Assembly: GCF_016793595.1 (NCBI RefSeq)
Contig: NZ_JAEULY010000029.1
Location: 62,001-126,000 of the forward strand
Length of the DNA: 64,000 nt
From: Phreatobacter sp.
GTDB taxonomy: Bacteria; Pseudomonadota; Alphaproteobacteria; Rhizobiales; Phreatobacteraceae
Direction of reading: 5' to 3'
Shown: positions 56,943 to 64,000 of the stretch, in pieces
Position numbering within the stretch: the stretch's first letter is position 1
Layout: every line of letters begins with the position of its first letter
Position numbers and translations under genes: made by a program
The notes under the pieces: model-generated
Seen by the model: the letters and a program-made list of their open reading frames with translations, nothing else
What the model was told of the DNA's origin: nothing
Database searches by the model: none

Positions 56943-57026
56943 TTAGAACGCGCCGAACAGGATGGCCCCCAGGAACGCGAAGGCCGCACAGGCGGCAACC
57001 ACGTTGGTGTGTCGCACAAGCTCCAC
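56943..57026 (-). CDS. Very small membrane protein (27 residues)
   Basis: Reads MELVRHTNVVAACAAFAFLG and a hydrophobic end AILFGAF, a single short transmembrane segment. It starts with GTG at 57026 behind the strong AAAAGGGAGG at six-base spacing and ends with TAA at 56943; a terminator hairpin follows. These three signals together support a real gene despite the length. Function unknown. No other gene is seen in 56630-57292. Confidence 0.65.
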   Translation of the reverse strand: MELVRHTNVVAACAAFAFLGAILFGAF

Positions 57027-57292
57027 GGCTGACCTCCCTTTTCAGGAACCGGGCTCGCAAAGCTAAGGCGGCTTGGCGAAGCCCGCAAAGCGGATTCTGG
57101 CAATCCACAGGGGGAAACGGACATTGTCGTCGAACCCTCCCGGCGCCTTCATTGACATGATTGGGGAATTTCGACGCGTTCAACGCGTGGCGATAGGTGA
57201 GGGTTCCTGTCCCATGCGATGTTTTATCGAGCGACGTCGCATGGAGCCGGCGCTTGACCTCCGTTGCCGGCGATGTCAATGCTCTTAACTTC

Positions 57293-57925
57293 ATGGTGAA
57301 GCTACCCGATTCCGAACTGGCCGAGCGACGCGGCTACCATCACGGCAACCTGCGTGGCTCGCTGGTCGAGGCGGCGCGCCGGCTGATTGCCGAACGTGGG
57401 CCGGCGGGCTTCACACTGTCGGACGCGGCCAAGCTGGCCGGTGTCTCGCCCGCCGCACCCTACCGGCATTTCAAGGACCGGCAGGCGCTGTTGCGCGAGG
57501 TGGCGCGCCAGGGTTTCGAGGAGCTTGGTGGGCGGCTCGGCGCGGCTGCGCGCGGTGGTGGAGAAGACGGCTTCCTCTCCATGGGGCGCGCCTATCTCGC
57601 CTTTGCGCGCGAGGAGCCGGCCTTCTACGCGGCGATGTTCAATACCGGCTCCGCCGACGGTCCGGCGCGGCCGGATGACGATCCCGGCCTCGCGCTGCTG
57701 CGCGAGGCGGTCGGCCGAAAACTCGGCACGTCCGATCCGGAAACGACGCGGCTTGCCGCGCTGCTGGTGTTCGGCCTGACGCACGGTCTCGCGTCGCTGG
57801 CCGCGCCCGGATCCGTGGCCATGCCGGAGGGTCTCGTCGATCCGGAAAGGGCGCTGGAGATCGGCGTCGAGGCCCTGCTGCGCGGCCTCATGCCCGCCCT
57901 GAAGGACCGCGGCCAGCCGGTCTGA
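57293..57925 (+). CDS. TetR/AcrR family transcriptional regulator
   Basis: A 210-residue repressor. The helix-turn-helix is at residues about 15-60 (RRGYHHGNLRGSLVEAARRL, FTLSDAAKLAGVSPAAPYRHF), the remainder being the ligand-binding helical domain with a C-terminal TetR_C-like block. The ATG at 57293 was chosen because the fold begins there; there is no obvious ribosome binding site. ACGCGT-TCA-ACGCGT at 57174-57188 is a possible operator. The genes it controls are unclear. Confidence 0.88.
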   Translation: MVKLPDSELAERRGYHHGNLRGSLVEAARRLIAERGPAGFTLSDAAKLAGVSPAAPYRHFKDRQALLREVARQGFEELGGRLGAAARGGGEDGFLSMGRAYLAFAREEPAFYAAMFNTGSADGPARPDDDPGLALLREAVGRKLGTSDPETTRLAALLVFGLTHGLASLAAPGSVAMPEGLVDPERALEIGVEALLRGLMPALKDRGQPV

Positions 57926-57978
57926 ACGCATCGGACTGTCAGGAGCGAGGCTTCTCGCCTTGACATCTCGCATCGAAA

Positions 57979-58001
57979 TGATAATGTAATTTACATTCTC
58001 A
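57979..58001. promoter_or_regulatory. Palindromic operator upstream of the DUF2852 gene
   Basis: The core AATGTAA-T-TTACATT (57983-57997) is a perfect inverted repeat; with the outer TGA and TCA it makes 23 bp with one mismatch. It lies 28 bases before the ATG at 58029. The form suggests a metalloregulator (Fur/Zur-like), which is inference. Confidence 0.55.
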
Positions 58002-58028
58002 ATATGCAGCGCGTGTGAGGAGAATGTC

Positions 58029-58133
58029 ATGACCCAGATGCAGCTTGAGATGAACAGATGGTCCGGCATGGCGCGTAGCGGCCGGCTTCCGCCCTTTGCG
58101 GGCTCGTGGCGCGGCGCCGCCGCCCGCCGCTAG
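58029..58133 (+). CDS. Short frame ending in TAG, N-terminal part of an interrupted DUF2852 gene
   Basis: Starts ATG at 58029 behind the strong GAGGAG and ends with TAG at 58131-58133. It reads MTQMQLEMNRWSGMARSGRL and then PPFAGSWRGAAARR. It is in the same frame as the DUF2852 reading frame that continues directly after the TAG, and the join HPLELVAMIVGF matches where family members have their first helix. So this is very likely the original N-terminus of DUF2852, cut off by one stop codon. Confidence 0.65.
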   Translation: MTQMQLEMNRWSGMARSGRLPPFAGSWRGAAARR

Positions 58134-58139
58134 CATCCG

Positions 58140-58472
58140 TTGGAACTGGTTGCGATGATCGTCGGCTTCGCGCTGTTCTGGCCGGTCGGCCTTGCCGTTC
58201 TGGCGTGGAAAAAATGGAGCGGCGCGACGCGGGGCGAGCCCTCGGCTCAGGAGCCGATGCGCCTCGGCGGCGGCCTCGATCACGATACCGGCAACAGCGC
58301 TTTCGAGGACTTCAAACGCGCCGAGCTGGCCCGGCTGGAGGACGAGCGGCGCAAGCTGGTCGATGCGCAGGCCGAGTTCGGCGACTTCCTCGATCGCCTG
58401 AAGCGGGCGCGCGACCGCGAGGAGTTCGAGCGGTTCATGGCTGATCGCAACGCGCCCAGGCCCGCCGTCTGA
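58140..58472 (+). CDS. DUF2852 domain-containing protein (N-terminus interrupted by in-frame TAG)
   Basis: A 110-residue frame beginning at TTG 58140 (ATG at 58155 is an alternative). One transmembrane helix (LVAMIVGFALFWPVGLAVLAW) is followed by the DUF2852 coiled segment GNSAFEDFKRAELARLEDER and AKDREEF-like RARDREEFERFMADRN. The family occurs in Hyphomicrobiales and its function is unknown. The open frame upstream from ATG 58029 is in phase but for TAG 58131, and carries the strong ribosome binding site. Confidence 0.8.
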   Translation: MELVAMIVGFALFWPVGLAVLAWKKWSGATRGEPSAQEPMRLGGGLDHDTGNSAFEDFKRAELARLEDERRKLVDAQAEFGDFLDRLKRARDREEFERFMADRNAPRPAV

Positions 58473-58496
58473 CCGGGGCGGCACTCGAAGACACTG

Positions 58497-58518
58497 CGGG
58501 CGCCTTCGGGGGCGCCCG
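58497..58518. terminator. Terminator hairpin between convergent genes
   Basis: CGGGCGCC (58497-58504) pairs with GGCGCCCG (58511-58518) around TTCGGG. It lies between the DUF2852 stop and the stop of the convergent membrane gene. T-runs are weak on both sides. Confidence 0.6.
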
Positions 58519-58525
58519 TTGCCGT

Positions 58526-59080
58526 TCAGTTCTGGACGGCGCGGGCCAGCCCGAGAACGATGCTCAGCAGCGCGCTCGCGACCAGCAGGCCGAATTTCAG
58601 CGCCGATATCCAGGGCAGGACCCCGGCCGGGTCGGCGAGGGCGGAATAGGCGGCCGCGAGCAGGATATCCTCGGCAAGGTCGGTGGCCGCGAAGGCCAGA
58701 GGCAGCAGGATGAGGATGCGGCTGTTGCGGTCCGAAAGCGGCAGGCCGCGTGTCGCAAGCCCGGCGGCCGTCAGGAGCGCCGTGGTGATGGCGGCGATCA
58801 GCGGCAGATCGGCGACGAGCGCCCACAGCGCCTGCCGACGCAACGGGCCGATGGCCGCGAGGAACTCACGGAACTCGGCCGCGGAGTAGCCGGCATGGCG
58901 GGCCTCGGGACGCTGCGGCCGGAGGCAGTCGAGCAACTGGCAGTCGCCGGTGCGCAGGGCCTGTTCGACCGGCAGGTTGGCATAGGCATTGAGCAGGAAG
59001 GCGGCGGCGACCGCGCCCAGCGCGAGGGCGAGGCGCGCTGGCGTCGCCGCGCCCGCAAGGCGCTCGGCCGCCGTCGGCAC
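58526..59080 (-). CDS. Hypothetical four-helix membrane protein
   Basis: A 184-residue protein starting with GTG at 59080, two bases after the DUF2798 stop. Four transmembrane helices are visible (ALGAVAAAFLLNAYA, VADLPLIAAITTALLTAAGL, ILILLPLAFAATDLAEDILL, ALKFGLLVASALLSIVLG). A loop with two cysteines (TGDCQLLDCLRPQ) lies between helices 1 and 2. I do not recognise the family. It is translationally close to the DUF2798 gene, so the two form an operon. Confidence 0.7.
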   Translation of the reverse strand: MPTAAERLAGAATPARLALALGAVAAAFLLNAYANLPVEQALRTGDCQLLDCLRPQRPEARHAGYSAAEFREFLAAIGPLRRQALWALVADLPLIAAITTALLTAAGLATRGLPLSDRNSRILILLPLAFAATDLAEDILLAAAYSALADPAGVLPWISALKFGLLVASALLSIVLGLARAVQN

Positions 59081-59082
59081 CG

Positions 59083-59319
59083 TCAGTATCCCTTGGCTTC
59101 GAGCCAGCCGACGATGCGGCCGGTGGCGCGCCGGGCAACGGGGATGGCGATATAGGCCGCGATCGCCGCGGCCGGCCAGGCAATGACGAAGGCCTTCATC
59201 CAGCGTGCGAGATAATCCGGGGGAACCCCGAGATTGAGATAGGTGATCAGCGCGGTCATCAGGAAGGCCATGACGCCGGCCATGAGGATGGGCTGGATGA
59301 TGGCGGCTTTCGGGGGCAT
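59083..59319 (-). CDS. DUF2798 domain-containing membrane protein
   Basis: A 78-residue protein with two transmembrane helices (AGVMAFLMTALITYLNLG and WMKAFVIAWPAAAIAAYIAI), the size and layout of DUF2798, ending RRATGRIVGWLEAKGY. Function unknown. It is the first gene of a pair with the four-helix membrane gene. Confidence 0.85.
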   Translation of the reverse strand: MPPKAAIIQPILMAGVMAFLMTALITYLNLGVPPDYLARWMKAFVIAWPAAAIAAYIAIPVARRATGRIVGWLEAKGY

Positions 59320-59397
59320 GCGGGCTCCGGGTCGCGATGCCCGATAGCCGCCAGATTATGCTGCGCCGCGCAAGAGGGCTGGCGCGCGTCAGTCCTG

Positions 59398-59778
59398 TCA
59401 GCTCTCGCGTTCGTGAATGCGGCGCATCAGCCGGCGGTTCTGGTCGGCCAGTTCCCTGACCTGGCGCGTCAGCGCGTCTTCGGACTGGGCTTCGGCGGCA
59501 GCGAAGCTCACGCCGATCTCGGGGGCGCGGCGCCAGATGACCCGGCAGGCGAAGGTCTCGCCCTTCTGCGGGATCTTGAGGTCGAAATGATCGGGAATGT
59601 CGATGACGCCGCCGCAGTCGAGGCGCGCGCCCTTCGCCGTGAAGTTCCGCACCGTGCATTCGCTCGAGCGCAGGCCCCCGGGGAACAGGATCGTTCCCTT
59701 CCAGAAAGTGCGGTTGCGCGGCAGGGTACGGCGCTCGGCGACGGGTTCGGCGGACACGGGATGCCTGACCTGATACAA
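59398..59778 (-). CDS. PilZ domain-containing protein (c-di-GMP binding)
   Basis: A 126-residue single PilZ domain. The ligand motifs are RRTLPRNR (RxxxR) at about residues 16-23 and VRNFTAKGARLDCGG ((D/N)x(S/T)xxG) about 25 residues later. It binds cyclic di-GMP and acts as an effector; the partner is not in the window. A coiled tail (ALTRQVRELADQNRRLMRRI) follows the domain. Confidence 0.85.
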   Translation of the reverse strand: MYQVRHPVSAEPVAERRTLPRNRTFWKGTILFPGGLRSSECTVRNFTAKGARLDCGGVIDIPDHFDLKIPQKGETFACRVIWRRAPEIGVSFAAAEAQSEDALTRQVRELADQNRRLMRRIHERES

Positions 59779-59808
59779 AATCTGCGAAATTGTCCTATCA
59801 GAGCTTCT

Positions 59809-60546
59809 TTAATCTTCCGTTGAGACGGCGGCCGAGGCGAAGACGCCTGAATAGGTCTTCGGTCGCGGCGGGGCGTAGCCGCCGACCTTGGACGTCCTCA
59901 GCCCGAGGCCGTGCAGGCTTTCCGCGAGTTTCACCGCGGCGGCGACCCCGTCGATGACCGGCAGGCCGTGCTCGGCCGACAGCGCCGCCGCGAGGTCCGC
60001 CATGCCGGCGCAGCCGAGCACGACGGCCTCGGCGCGGTCATCGGCCTTGGCGCGGGCGATTTCGGCGGAGATGCGGGAGCGCGCGTCGGAGGCCGGGTTT
60101 TCCAGTTCGAGCACGGGCACCTCGCAGGCGCGCACGCGCGCGCAGTGGTGTGCGAACCCGTATTTGTGGACGTTGTGCTCCAGCGCCGGCACCGAGACTG
60201 CGAGCGTCGTGACGACCGAGAATTTCGTCGCGAGCAGCGTCGCCATGTGCATCGCGGCTTCGCCGATGCCGATGACGGGCACTTTCACCAGCGAGCGCGC
60301 GGCGTCGAGGCCGGTATCGTCGAAACAGGCGATGACGAAGGCGTCTGCGTGCGGGCGCGCGCGCATTTCGGCGAGCATGCCCGGAATCGAGAAAACCTCG
60401 TCGTAATAACCCTCGATCGAGGCGGGGCCGCTGTCGGGATTGACCGCCTCGATCCGCGTGCCCGGCGCGGCGACGGCGCGGGCGGCCTCGCCGATGGCGC
60501 GGGTCATGGAGGCCGTGGTGTTCGGATTGACGATGGTCAGATGCAT
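59809..60546 (-). CDS. Aspartate/glutamate racemase family protein (hydantoin racemase-like)
   Basis: A 245-residue protein starting LTIVNPNTTASMTRAIG. The two catalytic cysteines are in VIACFDDTG and VVLGCAGMADLA, the typical racemase pair. The VNPNTT start is that of hydantoin racemases and Dcg1-like proteins, and allantoin racemases are related. The substrate is unknown. It is followed after 30 bases by the DUF2867 gene in the same direction upstream. Confidence 0.85.
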   Translation of the reverse strand: MHLTIVNPNTTASMTRAIGEAARAVAAPGTRIEAVNPDSGPASIEGYYDEVFSIPGMLAEMRARPHADAFVIACFDDTGLDAARSLVKVPVIGIGEAAMHMATLLATKFSVVTTLAVSVPALEHNVHKYGFAHHCARVRACEVPVLELENPASDARSRISAEIARAKADDRAEAVVLGCAGMADLAAALSAEHGLPVIDGVAAAVKLAESLHGLGLRTSKVGGYAPPRPKTYSGVFASAAVSTED

Positions 60547-60578
60547 GACTGTCCGGATCGGCTGAGGGGGCCGCGGTT

Positions 60579-61055
60579 TCAGGGGCGAGCGACCCGTCGC
60601 AGCATGGCAGGGACGATCATCCGATGGAACGGCAATACCGCCTTGAGGTAGCCGCGGCCGAACAGATTGTGGGTGCGCACCAGTGTCGTTGCCATGACGC
60701 GGCGGGTCGCGCCGTCGCCCATCACGTCGACGACCACGCGGAAGTCGAGATGGCGGTCGTCGAAGCCGAGCACGACGCGTTCGGGCGTCTGCGAGATCAC
60801 CGGAAAGAAGCCCATCCGCTCGGGCGTGGAGGTGCGCTCCGGCGGGGCGCCCCTGAGGCCGAAAGGTGCGACGGCGAGGTTGCGGACGACGAGGAGCCCC
60901 GCCACCCAGCGCGGCGTGCGCGCCATCATGTGGCGTGCAGCCGCGATGGCGTCCAGATCAGGCTCCTCGACCGCGATCCCATAGGTGTCCGAGAAGTCAG
61001 CGCCCTCAAGGAGATGACCGGTATCGGATGCCGGTCCGGTTGCCTGAGCCTGCAT
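60579..61055 (-). CDS. DUF2867 domain-containing protein
   Basis: A 158-residue protein. The ATG at 61055 follows CAGGAAA. It contains the DUF2867 pattern ADFSDTYGIAVEEPDLDAIA, WVAGLLVVRNLAVAPFGL, GFDDRHLDFRVVV and HNLFGRGYLKAVLPFHRMIV. The function of the family is unknown. It is upstream of the racemase-like gene with a 32-base gap and may share its transcript. Confidence 0.88.
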   Translation of the reverse strand: MQAQATGPASDTGHLLEGADFSDTYGIAVEEPDLDAIAAARHMMARTPRWVAGLLVVRNLAVAPFGLRGAPPERTSTPERMGFFPVISQTPERVVLGFDDRHLDFRVVVDVMGDGATRRVMATTLVRTHNLFGRGYLKAVLPFHRMIVPAMLRRVARP

Positions 61056-61239
61056 GGCTGTTTCCTGCTGCAATTCCCGCCCCCCGCAGATGGCGGCGCG
61101 GGCGGCGTTACGAAAGCCGTCGCGGCGCTCTGCCGCAGCTTGGCCGGGCCGCACTCTCGCGGGTCCGGCTTCGCGACGCAATGAAGCGGAAACGCAGCGG
61201 CGGGAAGACTGGGATGACCGATCTTCCGGAGTGCATGTC

Positions 61240-61959
61240 ATGAAGCGCTTGGCGACAGTTCTGGCCGCCGCCGTCGCACTGGCAGCGGGCGAGGCCGCCG
61301 CCGGGCCGGGGGACTGCTACGGCGACAGTTTCCGCGCCAGCGCCGAATTGCGCGCGGCGGTGGTCCGGAATGATGCGCCACGGGTCAATTTCGTGAAGAA
61401 CGTCACGGCCCGCACCGGCTGCCCGGCCGCGACGGAAGCCTGTCGCGAGCGCGCCTATCTCATTCCCGGCAACGGCGTAGTGGTCGGCGAGGAGGTCGGC
61501 GGCTTCCGCTGTGCGGTCTATCTCGCCGGCAACGGGCAGGCGCGCGCGGGGTGGCTGCCGGCGGCGGCGCTGATGCTCATCCCGCCGGCCAATACGCCCG
61601 ACTGGACCGGGCGATGGACGGCAGGTCCCGAACAGACCATCACGATCACGCAGAACGACAATCGCGAGTGGGTTCTGGAAGGCGAGGCCACCTACGGCGC
61701 GAGCGATCCCGAGCGTGTCCGGCGCGGCGGCGTCAACATGGGCAATTTCAACGCGGCGGTGCCGCGCGGCGATGTGCAGGCCGGCACGTTCATGGCCTTC
61801 GCCGAAGGTCCGAACGGGACGCTGGCCTTCGACACGGGCGGCGAGGGGCTCTGCCGTGTCTCCCTCAGGCTGGTGGGACCGTGGATGATCGTCACCGACA
61901 ATGGCGGCTGCGGCGGCCATAATGTCAGCTTTTCCGGGATTTATCGGCAGTCGCGCTGA
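61240..61959 (+). CDS. Secreted protein of unknown function
   Basis: A 239-residue exported protein with a signal peptide (LATVLAAAVALAAGEAAA). The mature part contains several cysteines (GDCYGDSF, RTGCPAATEACRER, FRCAVYLAG, EGLCRVSL, NGGCGGH) and a region resembling an SH3-like fold (YLIPGNGVVVGEEVGGF). I do not recognise the family. The ATG at 61240 follows CCGGAG. It is divergent from DUF2867 and ends 4 bases before the convergent ABC ATPase stop. Confidence 0.7.
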   Translation: MKRLATVLAAAVALAAGEAAAGPGDCYGDSFRASAELRAAVVRNDAPRVNFVKNVTARTGCPAATEACRERAYLIPGNGVVVGEEVGGFRCAVYLAGNGQARAGWLPAAALMLIPPANTPDWTGRWTAGPEQTITITQNDNREWVLEGEATYGASDPERVRRGGVNMGNFNAAVPRGDVQAGTFMAFAEGPNGTLAFDTGGEGLCRVSLRLVGPWMIVTDNGGCGGHNVSFSGIYRQSR

Positions 61960-61963
61960 CCCA

Positions 61964-62968
61964 TCAGGCAGCAGCCGTCTCGTCCGTGCGGAAGCACCGC
62001 GCCTCGTGGCCGGCGCCGACGGCGACCGGTTCCGGCACCGCCTCGGTGCAAGCGGGCGTTCCGAGCTTGCAGCGCGGCGCGAACGAGCATCCCGGCGGCA
62101 GGTTGGCAAGATCGGGCGGCGAACCGGGAATGGCGTCGAGGCGAGTGCCCTTGGCCATCGCGGACGTCTTGTGATCCCCTTGGGCGCGGCTCCTGAGGAG
62201 GCCGATCGTGTAGGGGTGGCGCGGCCTGCGGATGATGTCGCGGATCGGCCCGGTTTCGACGATGCGGCCGCCATACATGACCGCGACCCGGTCGGCGACC
62301 TCAACCGCGACGCCGATATCGTGGGTGACGAAGATGACGGCGATGCCGAACTCGCGCTGCAACTCGCGGATCAGCAGCAGGATCTGGATCTGCACGGTCG
62401 CGTCGAGGGCGGTGGTCGGTTCGTCGGCCAGCAGGACCTTGGGATTGCAGGCGAGCGCCAGCGCGATCATGGCTCGCTGGCGCATGCCGCCGGACATTTC
62501 GTGGGGGTAGTTTTCCAGCCGCCGCTCGGGCGAGGGGATGCGCACGCGCTCGAACAGGTCCAGCGCCTTGGCCTTGGCGTCGGCGTAGGAGCCGCCATTG
62601 TGCTTGACGATGGTCTCGGCGATCTGGTGGCCGAGCGTATAGACCGGGTCCAGTGCCAGCGCCGGCTCCTGGAAGATCATCGACACCGTGCGGCCCCGGA
62701 ATGCCTGGAGTTCGCGGGACTTCAGCGCCAGCACGTCCTCGCCGCCGACCGCGATGCGGCCATCGACCTTCGTGCGCTTCTCCGGGTTGAGGCGCAGCAG
62801 TGCGCGCAGCGTCACCGACTTGCCGGAGCCGGATTCGCCGAGGATCGCCAGCGTCTCGCCGCGCTCCAGCGCGAGGTCGACGCCATTGACGGCGCAGATC
62901 GGCTTCGGCCCGCCGGTGAAGGTGACCTTGAGGTTCTGGACGTCGACAAGGGGAGGCGCGGTCAGCAT
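61964..62968 (-). CDS. ABC transporter ATP-binding protein, dipeptide/oligopeptide type (DppD/OppD-like)
   Basis: A 334-residue ATPase. Walker A is GESGSGKSVT, the signature MSGGMRQRAMIALAL and Walker B VLLADEPTTALD, with the switch histidine in FVTHDIG. The C-terminal Opp/Dpp extension has the Fe-S-like cysteines CSFAPRCKLGTPAC. It powers peptide import with the next ATPase, encoded 10 bases upstream on the same strand. The permeases and binding protein must lie beyond the right edge. Confidence 0.93.
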   Translation of the reverse strand: MLTAPPLVDVQNLKVTFTGGPKPICAVNGVDLALERGETLAILGESGSGKSVTLRALLRLNPEKRTKVDGRIAVGGEDVLALKSRELQAFRGRTVSMIFQEPALALDPVYTLGHQIAETIVKHNGGSYADAKAKALDLFERVRIPSPERRLENYPHEMSGGMRQRAMIALALACNPKVLLADEPTTALDATVQIQILLLIRELQREFGIAVIFVTHDIGVAVEVADRVAVMYGGRIVETGPIRDIIRRPRHPYTIGLLRSRAQGDHKTSAMAKGTRLDAIPGSPPDLANLPPGCSFAPRCKLGTPACTEAVPEPVAVGAGHEARCFRTDETAAA

Positions 62969-62978
62969 GGTCTCGTCC

Positions 62979-63986
62979 TCACGCCGCGATTGCCGCAGAC
63001 GGCGCCATCGTGTGACCGGAACCCGGTTCGGAGCGCAGGCACGCGACGTGGTGGAAGGCTCCGCCCGCCGTCAGCACGGGTTCGCGCTGCGAGCAGACCC
63101 CTTCGGCGAAGGAGCAGCGGGTGTGGAACCGGCATCCCGGTGGCGGGTCGATGGGGTTCGGGGGATCGCCGGACAACGGCGCGGCCGTGGTGCGGTTATC
63201 CGGGTCCATGGTCGGCATCGAGCGCGTCAGCGCGGCCGAATAGGGGTGAAGCGGGGCGTCGAAGATCGCCTCCGACGGGCCGATCTCGGCGACCTTGCCG
63301 AGATACATGACCATCACCCGGTCCGACATGTAGCGGACGACGTGCAGGTCATGGGAAATGAAGATGTAGGTCAGCTTGAACTCGTCCTTCAGGTCCATCA
63401 GCAGGTTCAGAACCTGCGCCTCGACCGACTTGTCGAGGGCCGAGACGGCCTCGTCGAGGATGACGATGCGCGGCCTCAGCGCCAGCGCGCGCGCGATGTT
63501 GATGCGCTGCCTCTGCCCGCCGGAGAGCTCGTGCGGATAGCGGCCGGCGAAACGCGAGGGCTCCAGCCCGACCTTGGCGAGCAGGTCGCGGGCGCGCTCG
63601 ATGGCCTCGCGCTGCGGCACGCCGTGAACCTGCGGGCCGAAGGCGATGGAACTCTCGATGGTCAGGCGCGGATTGAGCGAGGCATAGCTGTCCTGGAACA
63701 CCATCTGCACCTGCCGCCGGTAGTCGGATAGCGACAAGTCGGGCGAGCCGACCTTCGCCGCATCGAACAGGATCTCGCCCGAGGTCTGCGGCATCAGGTG
63801 CATCAGGAGGCGCGCGGTGGTCGACTTGCCGCAGCCGCTCTCACCGACGATGCCGAGGGTCTCGCCGTCCAGCACGTCGAAACCGACGCCGTCGACCGCG
63901 CGCACCACTTTCTTCGGGCCGAACAGGCCGCCGGCAATGGGGAAATGCTTGACGAGGCCGCGGACGGTGAGGAGGGGCTGGCTCAT
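62979..63986 (-). CDS. ABC transporter ATP-binding protein, dipeptide/oligopeptide type (DppF/OppF-like)
   Basis: A 335-residue ATPase: Walker A GESGCGKSTT, signature LSGGQRQRINIARAL, Walker B IVILDEAVSALD and FISHDLHVVRYM. The C-terminal extension has CRFHTRCSFAEGVC. The order F-then-D is the reverse of the textbook dppDF. The start overlaps the end of an upstream gene (ATGA), so they are coupled. Confidence 0.93.
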   Translation of the reverse strand: MSQPLLTVRGLVKHFPIAGGLFGPKKVVRAVDGVGFDVLDGETLGIVGESGCGKSTTARLLMHLMPQTSGEILFDAAKVGSPDLSLSDYRRQVQMVFQDSYASLNPRLTIESSIAFGPQVHGVPQREAIERARDLLAKVGLEPSRFAGRYPHELSGGQRQRINIARALALRPRIVILDEAVSALDKSVEAQVLNLLMDLKDEFKLTYIFISHDLHVVRYMSDRVMVMYLGKVAEIGPSEAIFDAPLHPYSAALTRSMPTMDPDNRTTAAPLSGDPPNPIDPPPGCRFHTRCSFAEGVCSQREPVLTAGGAFHHVACLRSEPGSGHTMAPSAAIAA

Positions 63987-64000
63987 ACCTTGACGTCCAT
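63983..64000 (-). CDS. 3' end of an upstream gene (partial)
   Basis: Five codons (MDVKV) and a TGA that overlaps the ATG of the DppF-like gene (ATGA). The rest lies beyond the window. By context it is probably another transporter gene of the same operon. Confidence 0.45.
   Translation of the reverse strand: MDVKV

Noticed and set aside
57174..57188. ACGCGT-TCA-ACGCGT as a definite TetR operator
   Set aside because: Both halves are GC-rich six-base palindromes that can arise by chance, and the site is over 100 bases from the start; kept only as a possibility.

Overview
The window is 64 kb of very GC-rich DNA from an alphaproteobacterium, most likely of the order Hyphomicrobiales (Rhizobiales). 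The evidence is the set of order-typical families (DUF2865, DUF2852, DUF2867, the transglutaminase-like cysteine peptidase BTLCP, single-domain PilZ, glyQ-glyS-ppdK on one strand), CtrA-type boxes, a rhizobial-style intergenic mosaic repeat, and an ArsR-methyltransferase/metF/metH operon behind a perfect operator palindrome. No rRNA, tRNA, CRISPR array, insertion sequence, integrase or phage gene was found. Nearly all coding capacity is assigned; the many long antisense ORFs are GC-driven shadows.

Left part (1-32.8 kb; sampled lines roughly 70-80% GC). A tripartite tricarboxylate transporter operon (tctC-tctB-tctA, tctA cut by the window edge) is followed by a Gfo/Idh/MocA oxidoreductase. A signalling and envelope group comes next: a FecR-like lipoprotein overlapping a CHASE2 adenylate cyclase, a secreted M48 metallopeptidase, a membrane PAS histidine kinase and a CHRD protein. 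From 10.3 to 22.2 kb is a surface-polysaccharide/LPS region: hldE, a UDP-glucuronate-4-epimerase-like gene, galE, asnB, two GT4-type and two GT9-type glycosyltransferases, interrupted by a thiolase and pyrC. Then ygfZ, a membrane/spermidine-synthase fusion, and the housekeeping block ppdK-glyS-glyQ with two small membrane proteins.

Junction (32.8-33.1 kb). A two-hairpin palindromic repeat sits where the base composition drops.

Right part (33.1-64 kb; sampled lines roughly 58-70% GC). OsmC, a B3/4-domain protein, an SDR, ETF-ubiquinone oxidoreductase, BTLCP (two CtrA-type boxes upstream), family-4 uracil-DNA glycosylase, RNase HII (GANTC cluster upstream), a VOC protein and a PA0069-type radical SAM protein (LexA-like half sites upstream). 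Next is the methionine block: ArsR-methyltransferase, metF, and a methionine synthase split into two genes. A MarR/SnoaL divergent pair follows, then a decayed kup fragment, a eukaryote-like GT22 mannosyltransferase, a polytopic membrane protein of unknown function and intact kup. The rest is DUF2865, a 27-codon membrane ORF, a TetR regulator, DUF2852 interrupted by an in-frame TAG, small membrane proteins, PilZ, an Asp/Glu/hydantoin racemase-like protein, DUF2867, a secreted protein, and the two ATPases of a dipeptide/oligopeptide ABC transporter running off the right edge.

Most worth a second look: the kup remnant and the mannosyltransferase/membrane-protein pair enclosed between two kup tails; the DUF2852 in-frame stop; the split MetH under a self-contained ArsR-methyltransferase; the histone-H1-like tail on PPDK; the GANTC cluster beside rnhB without ccrM; and the CtrA box pair before BTLCP.
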